Part shown: in pieces, positions 8,454-17,743 of the stretch
How the letters are laid out: the number at the start of each line of letters is the position of its first letter
How positions within the stretch are numbered: position 1 is the first letter of the stretch
DNA from: Nitrosopumilus sp.
Lineage (GTDB): Archaea > Thermoproteota > Nitrososphaeria > Nitrososphaerales > Nitrosopumilaceae
Direction of reading: 5' to 3'
Assembly (NCBI RefSeq): GCF_025699255.1
Contig: NZ_JAILWA010000006.1
Location: 1 to 64,000, forward strand
Length of the DNA: 64,000 nucleotides
Position numbers and translations under genes: made by a program
The notes under the pieces: model-generated
What the model was told of the DNA's origin: nothing
The model's database searches: none
What the model saw: the letters and a program-made list of their open reading frames with translations, nothing else

Positions 8454-8461
8454 TTTAATTA
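8454..8461 (+). promoter_or_regulatory. Box A of the PKD-protein gene
   Basis: TTTAATTA ends 26 nt before the ATG at 8487, the spacing expected for a leaderless archaeal transcript. Confidence 0.6.
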
Positions 8462-8486
8462 ACATAGACAACTCGATCTTTCCAGT

Positions 8487-11400
8487 ATGTTTGGTCGGGG
8501 GTTAGTGTTAGGTTTACTGTTTACTGTTTTGTTAATTGGATTTTCATTTTCACAAGAATCATTTGCAGCCGCTGGTGATCCAATAGTTGATGCTGGACCC
8601 GGTGCAATTATTGATGAAGGTGATACTTTCTCTCATGTAGGTTCTTTTACACTGCCAGATGCAGAAAACAATTGGACTGCAACGGTAGATTATGGAAGTG
8701 GTGTAGGAGAAGAACCTCTATCTTTAAACTTTGGAGCTGGAACATTTTCACTTGATCATCTGTATAACATGCATGCACCATTTCAGCTTACAGTAGAAAT
8801 TACTAATGGTACACATACTGGTACTGATGTAATCACCATAGATGTTCAAAATGTTTCACCTGTTATTGATAATCCCATTCCAGACGTAACCCTTGATGAA
8901 GGTGATACTTTCTTTTATAGCGGAACTTTTACTGATCCTGGATTTGATGCATTCACTGGAACTGTTACTTATGGTAACTTTGGTATTGGTAATCTAACAT
9001 TGGCAATGGGTGCAAGTACATTTGATCTTGAACGTACCTTTGTTACTGATGGAATTTTTGATTCTATAGTAGTAATTTCTGATGATGCAGAAAATTCTAA
9101 TTCTACTGCAACATTTACAATTACAGTAAACAATGTTTCCCCGACTCTTAGTTTAGGTTCTGGTGGAACAATCAACCAAGGAGATACGTTTCTTTCATCT
9201 GGTTCATTTATAGATCCTGGTGAAGATCCTTGGATTATTACTGCTGACTTTGGTGATGGCACTGCCCCTGTAGATGTTTCATTTTCTGATACCAAAACTT
9301 TTGATTTATCTCACACTTTTAAAAAATCAGGAATATTTACTGTAACAGTATCTGTTGATGATGGTACTGATATTGTTACTGATACTCTATCTGTAACAGT
9401 AAACAATGTTGCACCAATAGTTGATGCAGGTCCTGATGATATCATTGATGAAGGCGAAGAATTTACTTCAATGGGCTCCTTTTCAGATCCTGGTGATGAA
9501 TCATTAACAATTACAATAGATTATGGTGACGGCGAATCTGAAATTATTCCAGAATCAATTGACGGTAATTTTGATATTAATCATGTTTATGACAATGATG
9601 GAAGTTTTACTGTAGAAGTAACCGTTGATGATGGCACTACTACTGTCATAGATTCTGCAATTGTTACAGTAAACAATGTTCTTCCAGAAATTACCCTTGA
9701 TAGCAAATCTGTTGATGAAAATAGACTATTCACTGGGTCTGGTTCCTTTGTTGACCCTGGTGATGATATGTGGACAGCAACAATAGATTATGGTGACGGT
9801 TCTAGTTCAGAGCCTCTTTTACTTTCTGGAATGACTTTTTCACTTTCAAACACTTATTCCACGAATGGAGTTTATGATGCATCTATCACAATTTCTGATG
9901 ATGACGGTTCTACAGTTTCTACTTTTATGATTGGCGTATTTGTTAGTGATACCACATTACCTAGTGATCTAAATTCACCCATGTTTACATCTCAAATATC
10001 TACTGACAGTGCAACATTTAGCACCTCTAATCAGGATATTTGGGGACCTGTAACTGGCGGCTCTGGAACTTCTAGCTGGAACCTTTTCAATCCTCAAAGA
10101 TGGAATGAATCTGACGGTGATAGCTCCTATGTTACTCTAGCTGGCAAAAGATTAGGTGGCGGTATTAGTGCAGGAACATCTGGACATCTGGAATTAATAG
10201 GCTCTGCATCTGATTTATCAGGAAAAATTGGCGTAAACTACCCTGGAAGTATCAAAGTAACTCATCCTGATGCTGATTCTTTCTTGGCAGGTCAGAGTGT
10301 ACCTGTAAGTAGTGATTGGACACTTGCTTCTAGTGCAAAGATTCTTGCAGGAAAAACAATGGGTGATTTGAGAATGGACTTTGATATTGGATTAGCAGAA
10401 TTTGTTGATACAGATGTATGTTTGTTAGTTGGATGTGTAGATCTATTTGTAATTCCTGATATTGATATTGACACTGGAAAAACTAAACTCTTTAGCATTT
10501 CAGATGCAGGTGACTTGGATATGCCATCAGCATTAACTGGATTTGTAGGACTAACTGGAAACTTTAATCCTATTTCAGTTCAACCTGCAACTACTTCTGT
10601 AAATCCTTCTACTGGAAGAATTATTGCAGAACATACTAACAAATTTTCTGACATTAATATAGATCTTGATAAAGTTGCAACTCGTCTTGGTGTTGCACCT
10701 CCATTAGGAATAGATAAAGAAATTAGTTCAGTTAAGCTAGTTGCAAATCTATTTGATGTAGATGCAGATATTGACTTTAAGGCACATCAAAAACTGACTT
10801 TTGATTCTGATGTCTTGATAAAGTTAGACTTTAGTCGCCCTGTAACTGGCGTTGTAGGTTCAATACTTGATCTTACTACTTCTGGAGACAAAGTTTCTTC
10901 AGTAACATATCGCCAAGGAGAAGAAATCAAAATAATATTCCCAATTGGCGAAACAGACCCAATCACTGTAACTCCGACTGCTTTGTTGGATTCATCAAAG
11001 ACCAAATTACATCAATTCACTGAAGTCATAACTGAAAGTGATGTAAACATGTTCTCACTTGATGCAGGTATCGCTCTTCCTAGTTTTACTGTAGTTCCTG
11101 CCATTCCAATATACAATCCAGTCCCTCACTTTTCTAATTGGCAGTGCCATGAGCGTGTACTGGGAGTATGTGTTTGGGCAGGATATACTCATGGTCCTCA
11201 CTGGCACAAAATTGGTGAAACTCCTGCGGTAAAATTCAATGGAGTTGATGTTGGAGTAGGTCCAGTATGGAATAGTGGTCCACAAGGTCAAGAAATCAAG
11301 AAAGATATTCTTGCAAACAAAGCATTTGCACTTGGTGGATTTAACACTGTTGCCCTTTCACCATTTGAACTAAATCCTGAAGTTCCGCCAACTGCAGAAG

Positions 11401-13064
11401 CCGGTGGCCCATACGAAGTTCTTGAAGGTTCTGTTGTCCAGCTGTTAGGAACTGGTGAAGACCTTGATGGTGATCCAATAACATTTGCATGGGACTTTGA
11501 TGGTGATATGACGTATGAAACTAGTGGGGCAATAGTAGATTATCCATTAGGCATTGATGGTCCTGATACACTTTCAGCAGAATTACAAGTCTGTGATGAT
11601 TTGAATTGTGATGAAGACTTTGCAACAATTACTGTCATCAATGTAGCACCAACATTAGAGGCTGGTGATGATGAAACAATTGATGAAGGAAGTTTGTTTA
11701 CAAGAACAATTAACTTTGAGGATCCTGGTGCAGATACATGGGATATTGAAATTGATTATGGTAACGGATTTACAGAATCACTTTCTGCATTAACTGAAAG
11801 AACATTTGATTTGAATCATACGTATGCAGATAATGGAGATTATACAATTTCAATTATGGTGACAGACGATGATGCTGGAACCGATTCTGATTCCTTTGTA
11901 GTTACAGTAAACAATGTGAATCCGACAACTGAAGCTGGTGATCCTGATTCGGTAGATGAAGGAACTCTGTATTCATATGTTGCAACATTTACTGATCCTG
12001 GATTTGATTGTGATACTTGTGGAACATTAGAGGACTTTACTGCAACAGTTGATTGGGGAGATAATACTGGAGTGGAGTCACTTGCAGTTGATGAAACACC
12101 AGGAAGTCCAGGCGTTTTGACTCAAGGTACAGCATCAGGCTCACATACTTTTGCAGATAATGGAATTTACACTGTTACTGTAACTGTAACTGATGATGAT
12201 ACAGGAGTAGGCATTGATATATTTGATATCACAGTAAACAATGTTAATCCAACTGTTGAAGCTGGTATAGACCAAGAAGCTGTAATTCATGATTTAGTTA
12301 GTCTTGATCCTTCAACATTTACTGATCCTGGATTTGATTGTGCATTATGTAACACACTTGAAGACTTTACATCTATTGTAAACTGGGGTGAAGGAAGTGA
12401 TGAACCATTAATAGTTGATGAAACTCCTGGAAGTCCTGGAGTTCTAACACAAGGAACTGCATCAGGTGATCATATTTACAGACTACCAGGAGATTACACT
12501 GTAACTGTTACTGTAGATGATGATGATGCTGGAACTCATAGTGACTCATTGATAACAACAGTTCTTGGTGCACAAGATTTGAAGAACAGAGCAATCTCAT
12601 TTTTGTCTCCATATAATTCAGAAAAAGATGTGAAAAAAGCAATTGAATCTATTAATGACAGCTTGGATTCTAAATTTTGGTTAAGTGATGTATATCTTGA
12701 TGAAAAATATGGAAAGAAAGTCTTTGATGAAGAGAAAAAAGCAGTAAAGGATCTTCAGAAAATACTAAAAGATGGAGCAAAGAAAGGAATTGACCCAACA
12801 TTTGCCGAAATAACACAAGACTCTATTGATTTGTTGGTAAATGCAGATAGAGTTTTGACAATTACCATAATGCTTGATGCAACATCAACTCCAGCTGATG
12901 ATCCTAAGAAACAAGACAAGGTAGACAAAGAGAATGAAAAATCTGCCGAAGAGTTTGCAAAGGCAGATGAATATAGAGATGAAGGTGATTATGATAAAGC
13001 AATTGATCATTACAAGAAAGCATGGGAACATTCACTTGCTGCTCTAAAACATGCAAACAAGTAA
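8487..13064 (+). CDS. Giant secreted PKD-repeat surface protein with a helical C-terminal domain
   Basis: 1525 residues. A signal peptide (~1-28, ending near ESFAAAG) is followed by about five PKD/Ig-like beta repeats (to ~residue 486); each has a D-E-G-x-x-F start, a DPG motif and a VTVNNV linker. Residues ~487-960 form a different beta-rich region containing the cluster C887, H888, C895, H902, H905, H907. A canonical PKD domain (EAGGPYEVLEG) starts near 970 and three more repeats follow. The last ~165 residues are charged and helical (AKADEYRDEGDYDKAIDHYKKA), resembling one TPR-like hairpin. No C-terminal membrane anchor is visible. Predicted cell-surface or S-layer-associated protein; the role is unknown. 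A box A lies 26 nt before the ATG. Confidence 0.8.
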   Translation: MFGRGLVLGLLFTVLLIGFSFSQESFAAAGDPIVDAGPGAIIDEGDTFSHVGSFTLPDAENNWTATVDYGSGVGEEPLSLNFGAGTFSLDHLYNMHAPFQLTVEITNGTHTGTDVITIDVQNVSPVIDNPIPDVTLDEGDTFFYSGTFTDPGFDAFTGTVTYGNFGIGNLTLAMGASTFDLERTFVTDGIFDSIVVISDDAENSNSTATFTITVNNVSPTLSLGSGGTINQGDTFLSSGSFIDPGEDPWIITADFGDGTAPVDVSFSDTKTFDLSHTFKKSGIFTVTVSVDDGTDIVTDTLSVTVNNVAPIVDAGPDDIIDEGEEFTSMGSFSDPGDESLTITIDYGDGESEIIPESIDGNFDINHVYDNDGSFTVEVTVDDGTTTVIDSAIVTVNNVLPEITLDSKSVDENRLFTGSGSFVDPGDDMWTATIDYGDGSSSEPLLLSGMTFSLSNTYSTNGVYDASITISDDDGSTVSTFMIGVFVSDTTLPSDLNSPMFTSQISTDSATFSTSNQDIWGPVTGGSGTSSWNLFNPQRWNESDGDSSYVTLAGKRLGGGISAGTSGHLELIGSASDLSGKIGVNYPGSIKVTHPDADSFLAGQSVPVSSDWTLASSAKILAGKTMGDLRMDFDIGLAEFVDTDVCLLVGCVDLFVIPDIDIDTGKTKLFSISDAGDLDMPSALTGFVGLTGNFNPISVQPATTSVNPSTGRIIAEHTNKFSDINIDLDKVATRLGVAPPLGIDKEISSVKLVANLFDVDADIDFKAHQKLTFDSDVLIKLDFSRPVTGVVGSILDLTTSGDKVSSVTYRQGEEIKIIFPIGETDPITVTPTALLDSSKTKLHQFTEVITESDVNMFSLDAGIALPSFTVVPAIPIYNPVPHFSNWQCHERVLGVCVWAGYTHGPHWHKIGETPAVKFNGVDVGVGPVWNSGPQGQEIKKDILANKAFALGGFNTVALSPFELNPEVPPTAEAGGPYEVLEGSVVQLLGTGEDLDGDPITFAWDFDGDMTYETSGAIVDYPLGIDGPDTLSAELQVCDDLNCDEDFATITVINVAPTLEAGDDETIDEGSLFTRTINFEDPGADTWDIEIDYGNGFTESLSALTERTFDLNHTYADNGDYTISIMVTDDDAGTDSDSFVVTVNNVNPTTEAGDPDSVDEGTLYSYVATFTDPGFDCDTCGTLEDFTATVDWGDNTGVESLAVDETPGSPGVLTQGTASGSHTFADNGIYTVTVTVTDDDTGVGIDIFDITVNNVNPTVEAGIDQEAVIHDLVSLDPSTFTDPGFDCALCNTLEDFTSIVNWGEGSDEPLIVDETPGSPGVLTQGTASGDHIYRLPGDYTVTVTVDDDDAGTHSDSLITTVLGAQDLKNRAISFLSPYNSEKDVKKAIESINDSLDSKFWLSDVYLDEKYGKKVFDEEKKAVKDLQKILKDGAKKGIDPTFAEITQDSIDLLVNADRVLTITIMLDATSTPADDPKKQDKVDKENEKSAEEFAKADEYRDEGDYDKAIDHYKKAWEHSLAALKHANK

Positions 13065-13123
13065 CCTGTCAGTTTTATGTTTAATGTGACTCTTTTTATC
13101 TAGTATAAAATCCATCAATCCTC

Positions 13124-13540
13124 ATGGAATATGTTTTGATGATAGGAGTTGCCTTAAGTGGAAAAACAACTTATGTGAAAGCCAATTTTAAGCATGAAAG
13201 AATTGCATTGTCTCGTTTTGACAATGACAGAAAAGATGAATTAGAATATATTGAAAAATGTCTAAAAAAAGGAATTAGCATAGTTGTAGATGATACAAAT
13301 CTTACAGAATCAATACGAAAATCACACATTGACTTGGGTAAAAAATACAATGCAAAAATTCGAGGAATTTTTATGAATACCTCTCAAGGAATCCTTGAGA
13401 AAAGACAAAAAAGTAGACGTGACCCTTTTCCTTTGTCTGCAATTTACAAACAACTTCGACAATTAGAGACACCTGTAGTTGCAGAAGGGTTTGATGAATT
13501 AGTTGTGAAAAAAAATTACGAACAGCCTAGAAGTACATGA
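13124..13540 (+). CDS. P-loop kinase of the polynucleotide-kinase/AAA_33 type
   Basis: 138 residues with an N-terminal Walker A (GVALSGKTTY), a Walker-B-like strand SIVVDDTNLTESIRKSHI and a basic segment KRQKSRRDPFP that could be the lid. This arrangement (P-loop, DDTN, R-x3-lid) is typical of small PNK-like kinases that phosphorylate nucleic acid 5' ends or small molecules. The substrate cannot be told from sequence. It has its own TATA-like box (TTTTTAT near 13092) and stands alone between secreted-protein genes. Confidence 0.75.
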   Translation: MEYVLMIGVALSGKTTYVKANFKHERIALSRFDNDRKDELEYIEKCLKKGISIVVDDTNLTESIRKSHIDLGKKYNAKIRGIFMNTSQGILEKRQKSRRDPFPLSAIYKQLRQLETPVVAEGFDELVVKKNYEQPRST

Positions 13541-13648
13541 TCTAAAAATTCTGTGAATAGGCCTATACTAATTTTCATGAGTTATGGCATTTGTAGACGA
13601 TATGTAATTTCCAAGATTACTTGTAATTTTGGAGAAGAGCATTTAGTA

Positions 13649-14821
13649 TCAAAAATAATCTGCCCAACCTCTTTTCATCAATACTTCTGCAGTAGATTTG
13701 CTCAAACAAACTGCATTTCCATTACTGGTTTTCATTAGTAATTCTAATCCACCATTACATACAATATCTGCAGGATCTAGTGTTTTCATTTGCTTGCTAG
13801 GGGAAGGGTATTTTGGTTCTGATTCATATTTGAAAAAAATAACTGGACTATGAAGGGATTCTCCTTTGATGTCAATCGTATATTTTCCAAATTCTCGTAA
13901 TTTCTCTGAATTTACATCAACTGTAAATCTAGAATTCATCAACAAAGTATATTCTGAATATAGTACGATACCACTAGGAGAAGTTATTTCAGGCGTGATT
14001 CTGTATAATTGACTAGGATTTCTAACTTCGCCTGAAATTGTAATTGTGTCTCCCGGATAGTATGTCTGTTTATCAGTGATTGCTAAAACTTGATTTATCA
14101 AAACAAATGGTTCTTCAGTGAATTCACCAATTACATCACTTCCTACAACCTTAACTTGTGTTGTATGCCCTTCCAGAGGAATGGTCAATGTAGTGCCACT
14201 GTTTGTGGATTCTGAATCATAATTTGTAATTTGGTTCTTTCCTACCCATACTGATTGAGGATTTTCTATTAATTCTTGAGGCAAATAAACTACAAACACA
14301 TCATTATCAATTTTCCCGACAAAATCAAAAATCAACATATTTCTTGAATTATCAATTTTGATGTCAGAAAGATTTCTTTGTACTTTAAAGGGGATATCAA
14401 ATGTAACATCTGAAACATCAGAGCCAACATTGTGCATTATCTGAAAATCTTCGGGAAGATCAACTACGTTAACTATTCCTGTCATCCACGGATGAATTGT
14501 ACAAAAGTATTTGAATTCTCCAAGATCATTGAAGGTAAACAATTTGATGAATTTTTCCCCTCCCTCTAAATAACCACTATCAAATGCTCCATCAAATCCA
14601 GATTCTAAAGAACCTGAAGTAATCGTATGTACTTCACCGTCCGTGTTTCCCCATTCAACAAAATCTCCAGGTCTTACAGAAATTTCTTGAGGTATGAAAT
14701 GAGATGATAATGTAATTTTTGAAGAGCCCGGCGGAATTTGAATATTCCATGTATCAGCTAATACATAATGGCTGGCAGGAATTATTAGAACCAAAAATAA
14801 TAAACAAACAATATTTTTCAT
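13649..14821 (-). CDS. Secreted blue-copper (plastocyanin-like) protein
   Basis: 390 residues: signal peptide (cleavage near VLADTW), then a cupredoxin domain with all four type-1 copper ligands visible (His in GEVHTI; Cys, His and Met in FCTIHPWM). A second beta domain follows (ITDKQTYYPGDTITISGEVRNPS), similar to macroglobulin-like modules. The C-terminus (DIVCNGGLELLMKTSNGN, then AVCLSKSTAEVLMKRGW) carries two cysteines and a motif I associate with thaumarchaeal secreted proteins. Multicopper/plastocyanin-like proteins are thought to carry electrons in ammonia oxidation in this group, so an extracellular electron-transfer role is plausible but inferred. Confidence 0.88.
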   Translation of the reverse strand: MKNIVCLLFLVLIIPASHYVLADTWNIQIPPGSSKITLSSHFIPQEISVRPGDFVEWGNTDGEVHTITSGSLESGFDGAFDSGYLEGGEKFIKLFTFNDLGEFKYFCTIHPWMTGIVNVVDLPEDFQIMHNVGSDVSDVTFDIPFKVQRNLSDIKIDNSRNMLIFDFVGKIDNDVFVVYLPQELIENPQSVWVGKNQITNYDSESTNSGTTLTIPLEGHTTQVKVVGSDVIGEFTEEPFVLINQVLAITDKQTYYPGDTITISGEVRNPSQLYRITPEITSPSGIVLYSEYTLLMNSRFTVDVNSEKLREFGKYTIDIKGESLHSPVIFFKYESEPKYPSPSKQMKTLDPADIVCNGGLELLMKTSNGNAVCLSKSTAEVLMKRGWADYF

Positions 14822-14921
14822 AGACTTGGTTGTTTTATCGCTATTTCATAATTGCATATGATTTTCATTTTTGAAAATAACACGTAGTTTAAATTCAGAT
14901 AATTCATGAATATGGTCAATT

Positions 14922-15359
14922 ATGAGTGATGATTTTAATTTCAAATCTATCTTGGTGCCATACAATGCCAGTTCAGGTGCAAAACGAGGATTAAATGCAG
15001 CCATAGAACTTGCAAAGAAGGTTGATGCAGAAATCACTCTGATTACATGTATTGAATCTTCATCTCTTGCATCGTTTTTTAGAAAAAAAGATGATAAATA
15101 CGAAGAAGAGAAACAGGTTATTCAAAAAGAATTGGAAAAAGTAGAATATGACACAAAAAAACTCAATTCCCCCTTAAAACACGTGATTCTAAAATCATCT
15201 TTTTCCCCAAACACAATAGCAGAATATGCTGAGGAAAACAAAATTGATTTGGTAGTGATTGGACAGTCGAAAATACTGCCTACTGAATCAAAATATCATG
15301 AAAGAATGGCCCATTATCTCATACGAGGTCTGACTTGTCCAATTTTGATTGTTAAATAA
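14922..15359 (+). CDS. Universal stress protein family (UspA-like)
   Basis: 145 residues with the Usp fold: FKSILVPYNASSGAKRGLNAAIELAKK at the N-terminus and IDLVVIGQSKI ... LTCPILIVK at the C-terminus. The usual ATP-binding signature GxxGx9G(S/T) is not intact (GQSKILPTESKYHERMA), so this copy may not bind ATP. A second Usp-like gene lies at 17.3-17.7 kb. It is divergent from the blue-copper gene, sharing a 100-nt promoter region. Confidence 0.85.
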   Translation: MSDDFNFKSILVPYNASSGAKRGLNAAIELAKKVDAEITLITCIESSSLASFFRKKDDKYEEEKQVIQKELEKVEYDTKKLNSPLKHVILKSSFSPNTIAEYAEENKIDLVVIGQSKILPTESKYHERMAHYLIRGLTCPILIVK

Positions 15360-15382
15360 TCGAGAATATTTTAAAAATTATC

Positions 15383-15556
15383 TTATTTCTTGAGATCTTT
15401 TTTCATTACTAAATATTCATCAATCGCTTTCAAACAATTTTGCATATTTTGGACATATTGTTGAGATTCAGAATGACGATTATTTTCTAATGCAGTAATA
15501 AGACCCGCTGAATAGAGTTTCACATCATTTACTAATGATTCAATCGTATCTTTCAT
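15383..15556 (-). CDS. Small conserved-looking helical protein, 57 residues
   Basis: A 57-codon frame (MKDTIESLVNDVKL ... AIDEYLVMKKDLKK) fills the space between the Usp gene and the DUF389 gene. Composition is ordinary for a helical cytoplasmic protein: amphipathic, one cysteine, ends in lysines. It starts with ATG, has AT-rich sequence ~20-30 nt upstream, and overlaps no other gene. I do not recognise it. Confidence 0.55.
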   Translation of the reverse strand: MKDTIESLVNDVKLYSAGLITALENNRHSESQQYVQNMQNCLKAIDEYLVMKKDLKK

Positions 15557-15657
15557 GACACAAATTATATTATTTTACTGATAAAGAGGGTGGTAAATTT
15601 CAAATTTGATAATCTTTAACACTCAATTAAAATATCTAGTGGATTAATAGTAAGAAA

Positions 15658-16662
15658 TTGAGAAAAATAGAAGTTCTTTGCTATGATCAGCAAAGTCAAA
15701 GTATAGAATTTACTTTTAAAAAATACAAAATTCCTTTTCATTCTGAATTAACAATGTCTGAAGATGATAGATTGTTAAGATATACAGGAATATGTCCTGA
15801 CTCTTTAGCAAATGGATTAACTAACGAACTAAATAAAATCATAGACACTAGAAAAAAAGATTTGTATGTCACTAGTTTTGCAATCGAAGCTACTTTATCT
15901 GATTATCTCTCAAATTATGTCAAAGAACTTGAAACAAAAAATATTAAAATAAAAAAGAAAAAACTGATTGAAGAATATGAGTCATTAATTGAACCTAATG
16001 TAAAATTTAACAAAAATCTCCTTTTCATGATTGTGATAGCTGCAGGGGTTGCAGTAGTTGGTCTATTTGCAAACAATGCCTCTTTGGTAATTGGAGCAAT
16101 GTTGATATCGCCATTACTTGGACCGATTTCTGCATTTTCATTCAATACTGCAGTTGGTCAGACAAACAAAATGTTCAAATCTGTGATTTCAGGATTATTG
16201 TTACTATTAGCAGTTATAGGAACAGGTGCACTTTTAACAATAATTGCAATTCAGTTTACTGAGTTACCTCTAACAAACGAAATTATATCTAGAACTGAAA
16301 TATCTCCTGTATTTTTAGCAGCTGCAATAGCTATTGGATTTGCAGGAGGGATTGCTATGACTACTAATATCCCAGGCATTTTAGTAGGCGTGGCAATTGC
16401 AGCTGCATTAGTTCCACCTGCAGCTGTTGCAGGAATTGGAATTGCGTTATGGGATTGGGATATTTTTTCAAATGCATTGACACTTACTGCAGCAAACATC
16501 ATAGGGTTGGTTCTTGGGATGATGGTTGTCTTTTTCATAGGAGGAGTCTCTCCAAGGAAATTCTATGAAAAAGAAAAGGCTCAACAACACATGATTATCA
16601 CAATATCTGTTTTTACGGGATTGAGTATTCTTTTGGGATTCTTGTTATTCAAACCATCCTGA
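15658..16662 (+). CDS. DUF389 (TIGR00341-like) membrane protein
   Basis: 334 residues: a soluble N-terminal domain (~1-115), then several hydrophobic segments with GLFANNASLVIGAMLISPLLGPISAFSFN-type sequence (glycine/proline patterned ISPLLGP) and PGILVGVAIAAALVPPAAVAGIG. These are hallmarks of the DUF389 family, whose function is not established. The TTG start follows a box A (TTAAAATATC, ~28 nt upstream); an ATG in frame occurs only at residue 33, so the soluble domain requires TTG or another upstream start. Confidence 0.85.
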   Translation: MRKIEVLCYDQQSQSIEFTFKKYKIPFHSELTMSEDDRLLRYTGICPDSLANGLTNELNKIIDTRKKDLYVTSFAIEATLSDYLSNYVKELETKNIKIKKKKLIEEYESLIEPNVKFNKNLLFMIVIAAGVAVVGLFANNASLVIGAMLISPLLGPISAFSFNTAVGQTNKMFKSVISGLLLLLAVIGTGALLTIIAIQFTELPLTNEIISRTEISPVFLAAAIAIGFAGGIAMTTNIPGILVGVAIAAALVPPAAVAGIGIALWDWDIFSNALTLTAANIIGLVLGMMVVFFIGGVSPRKFYEKEKAQQHMIITISVFTGLSILLGFLLFKPS

Positions 16663-16739
16663 ATTCATTAAAAACTTGTTTTTGCATCTTATCAAAATCA
16701 ATAGAATATTTTATTTCGGACTGTTTTCTACCAAAATGT

Positions 16740-17120
16740 ATGAGACGTAAGTTTTCAGCAAATGATAAAGAATGGCATCAAACATTACTCAATACATTTG
16801 AAAACATATTGAAAATAAAAATTCAACCTGTTTTAGTCTATGACAGAAAACATTTTTCAAATTATGTCTACAAAAATAATATTAAACCCAATACCGTTTG
16901 GGCTGAATGTATTAAAGAATGTGGCACCATTTGGTTAAATCCTGACTTGGCAACAGAGCCAAAAGTTGAAACCGTGAATACCCTTTATCACGAATGTCTA
17001 CATATCAAATATCCAAAAAAAACAGAACGAGAAATAAGAAAACTTGCAGACAAAATAATTCCTGTAACAAAATCAATTTCTTCTAGTAAAAAGAAATTTG
17101 ACATCACCCATATGCATTAA
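16740..17120 (+). CDS. Predicted zinc metallopeptidase-like protein (HECLH)
   Basis: 126 residues with the HExxH motif HECLH near residue 87 in the context NTLYHECLHIKYPKKTEREIRKLADKII. The later glutamate of EREIRKLAD may be the third ligand, as in IrrE/SprT-like small gluzincins. Two cysteines precede it (AECIKECGTIWLNP). No signal peptide, so probably cytoplasmic. Substrate unknown. ATG start with a TATA-like box (ATATTTTATTT) about 28 nt upstream. Confidence 0.65.
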   Translation: MRRKFSANDKEWHQTLLNTFENILKIKIQPVLVYDRKHFSNYVYKNNIKPNTVWAECIKECGTIWLNPDLATEPKVETVNTLYHECLHIKYPKKTEREIRKLADKIIPVTKSISSSKKKFDITHMH

Positions 17121-17255
17121 ATTTCTATATGACTAATTTTATGACATCTAATGCATTCAAACAATTTGTTTGAATCAGGTATTGATTCTTAACAATTTCA
17201 AGATCATTTTCAAGATTCATGATCAACAAATCAAACGTACTTGCCAAAAATTAAC

Positions 17256-17696
17256 CTATGTGGGTTTCATTGTTAGAAGATGACAATGAGATTTGTGATG
17301 AATCATGTTTATAATGTCATCATAAAGAGTTATTTCCTCCATTGACAGCTTTGGATAGTCTACAATTAACAAATCTGTTTTGTGCTCTTTGACATAATCA
17401 ATAACCCAATGAGAAATGTTGTCAGTTAGGCCAAATTTTGTCTTAACGGAAACACCTTCTTTTTGAGCAATTTTCTTCCATTTTTCTAATTCTGCTTTAA
17501 GTTTCGAAGTCTGATTCTGTGTTGTTTTTTTATCGGATTTGGTCTCAAAAAAATAAAACTTTGGCGGAATTTTATACATGCACTCAATAACCGTTAATTC
17601 TGAATCAAATTTTTTGGCCATCTCCAGACCAAGTTCAAATGATTTCTTTGTATGTGTAGGAGTGATTATTGCAACAACTATTTTACTAAATGTCAT
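17256..17696 (-). CDS. Universal stress protein-like protein
   Basis: 146 residues with Usp-like ends: FSKIVVAIITPTHTKKSFELGLEMAKKFDSELTVIEC and TDLLIVDYPKL. The C-terminal nucleotide-binding glycines are absent (YPKLSMEEITLYDDIINMIHHKSHCHLL), so it is a divergent copy. It is transcribed away from the release-factor-like gene at 17744, with a shared 47-nt spacer. Confidence 0.75.
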   Translation of the reverse strand: MTFSKIVVAIITPTHTKKSFELGLEMAKKFDSELTVIECMYKIPPKFYFFETKSDKKTTQNQTSKLKAELEKWKKIAQKEGVSVKTKFGLTDNISHWVIDYVKEHKTDLLIVDYPKLSMEEITLYDDIINMIHHKSHCHLLTMKPT

Positions 17697-17743
17697 ACTA
17701 TAACTCTCATCTTTACAGCATTATTATTTTATTCTGATTTAGT

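Larger units (their letters stand above)
8162..8486. other. Intergenic region upstream of the giant PKD protein; no gene seen
   Basis: 325 nt between tRNA-Ser and the 1525-codon gene. I see no open frame or RNA gene. It holds one strong imperfect palindrome (8341-8370) and a box A (8454-8461), listed separately. It is unusually long for this compact genome, which suggests regulatory content. Confidence 0.6.

Noticed and set aside
13553-13738. 61-codon plus-strand frame downstream of the P-loop kinase
   Set aside because: It runs antisense into the 3' end of the blue-copper gene, and no promoter or sensible composition supports it.
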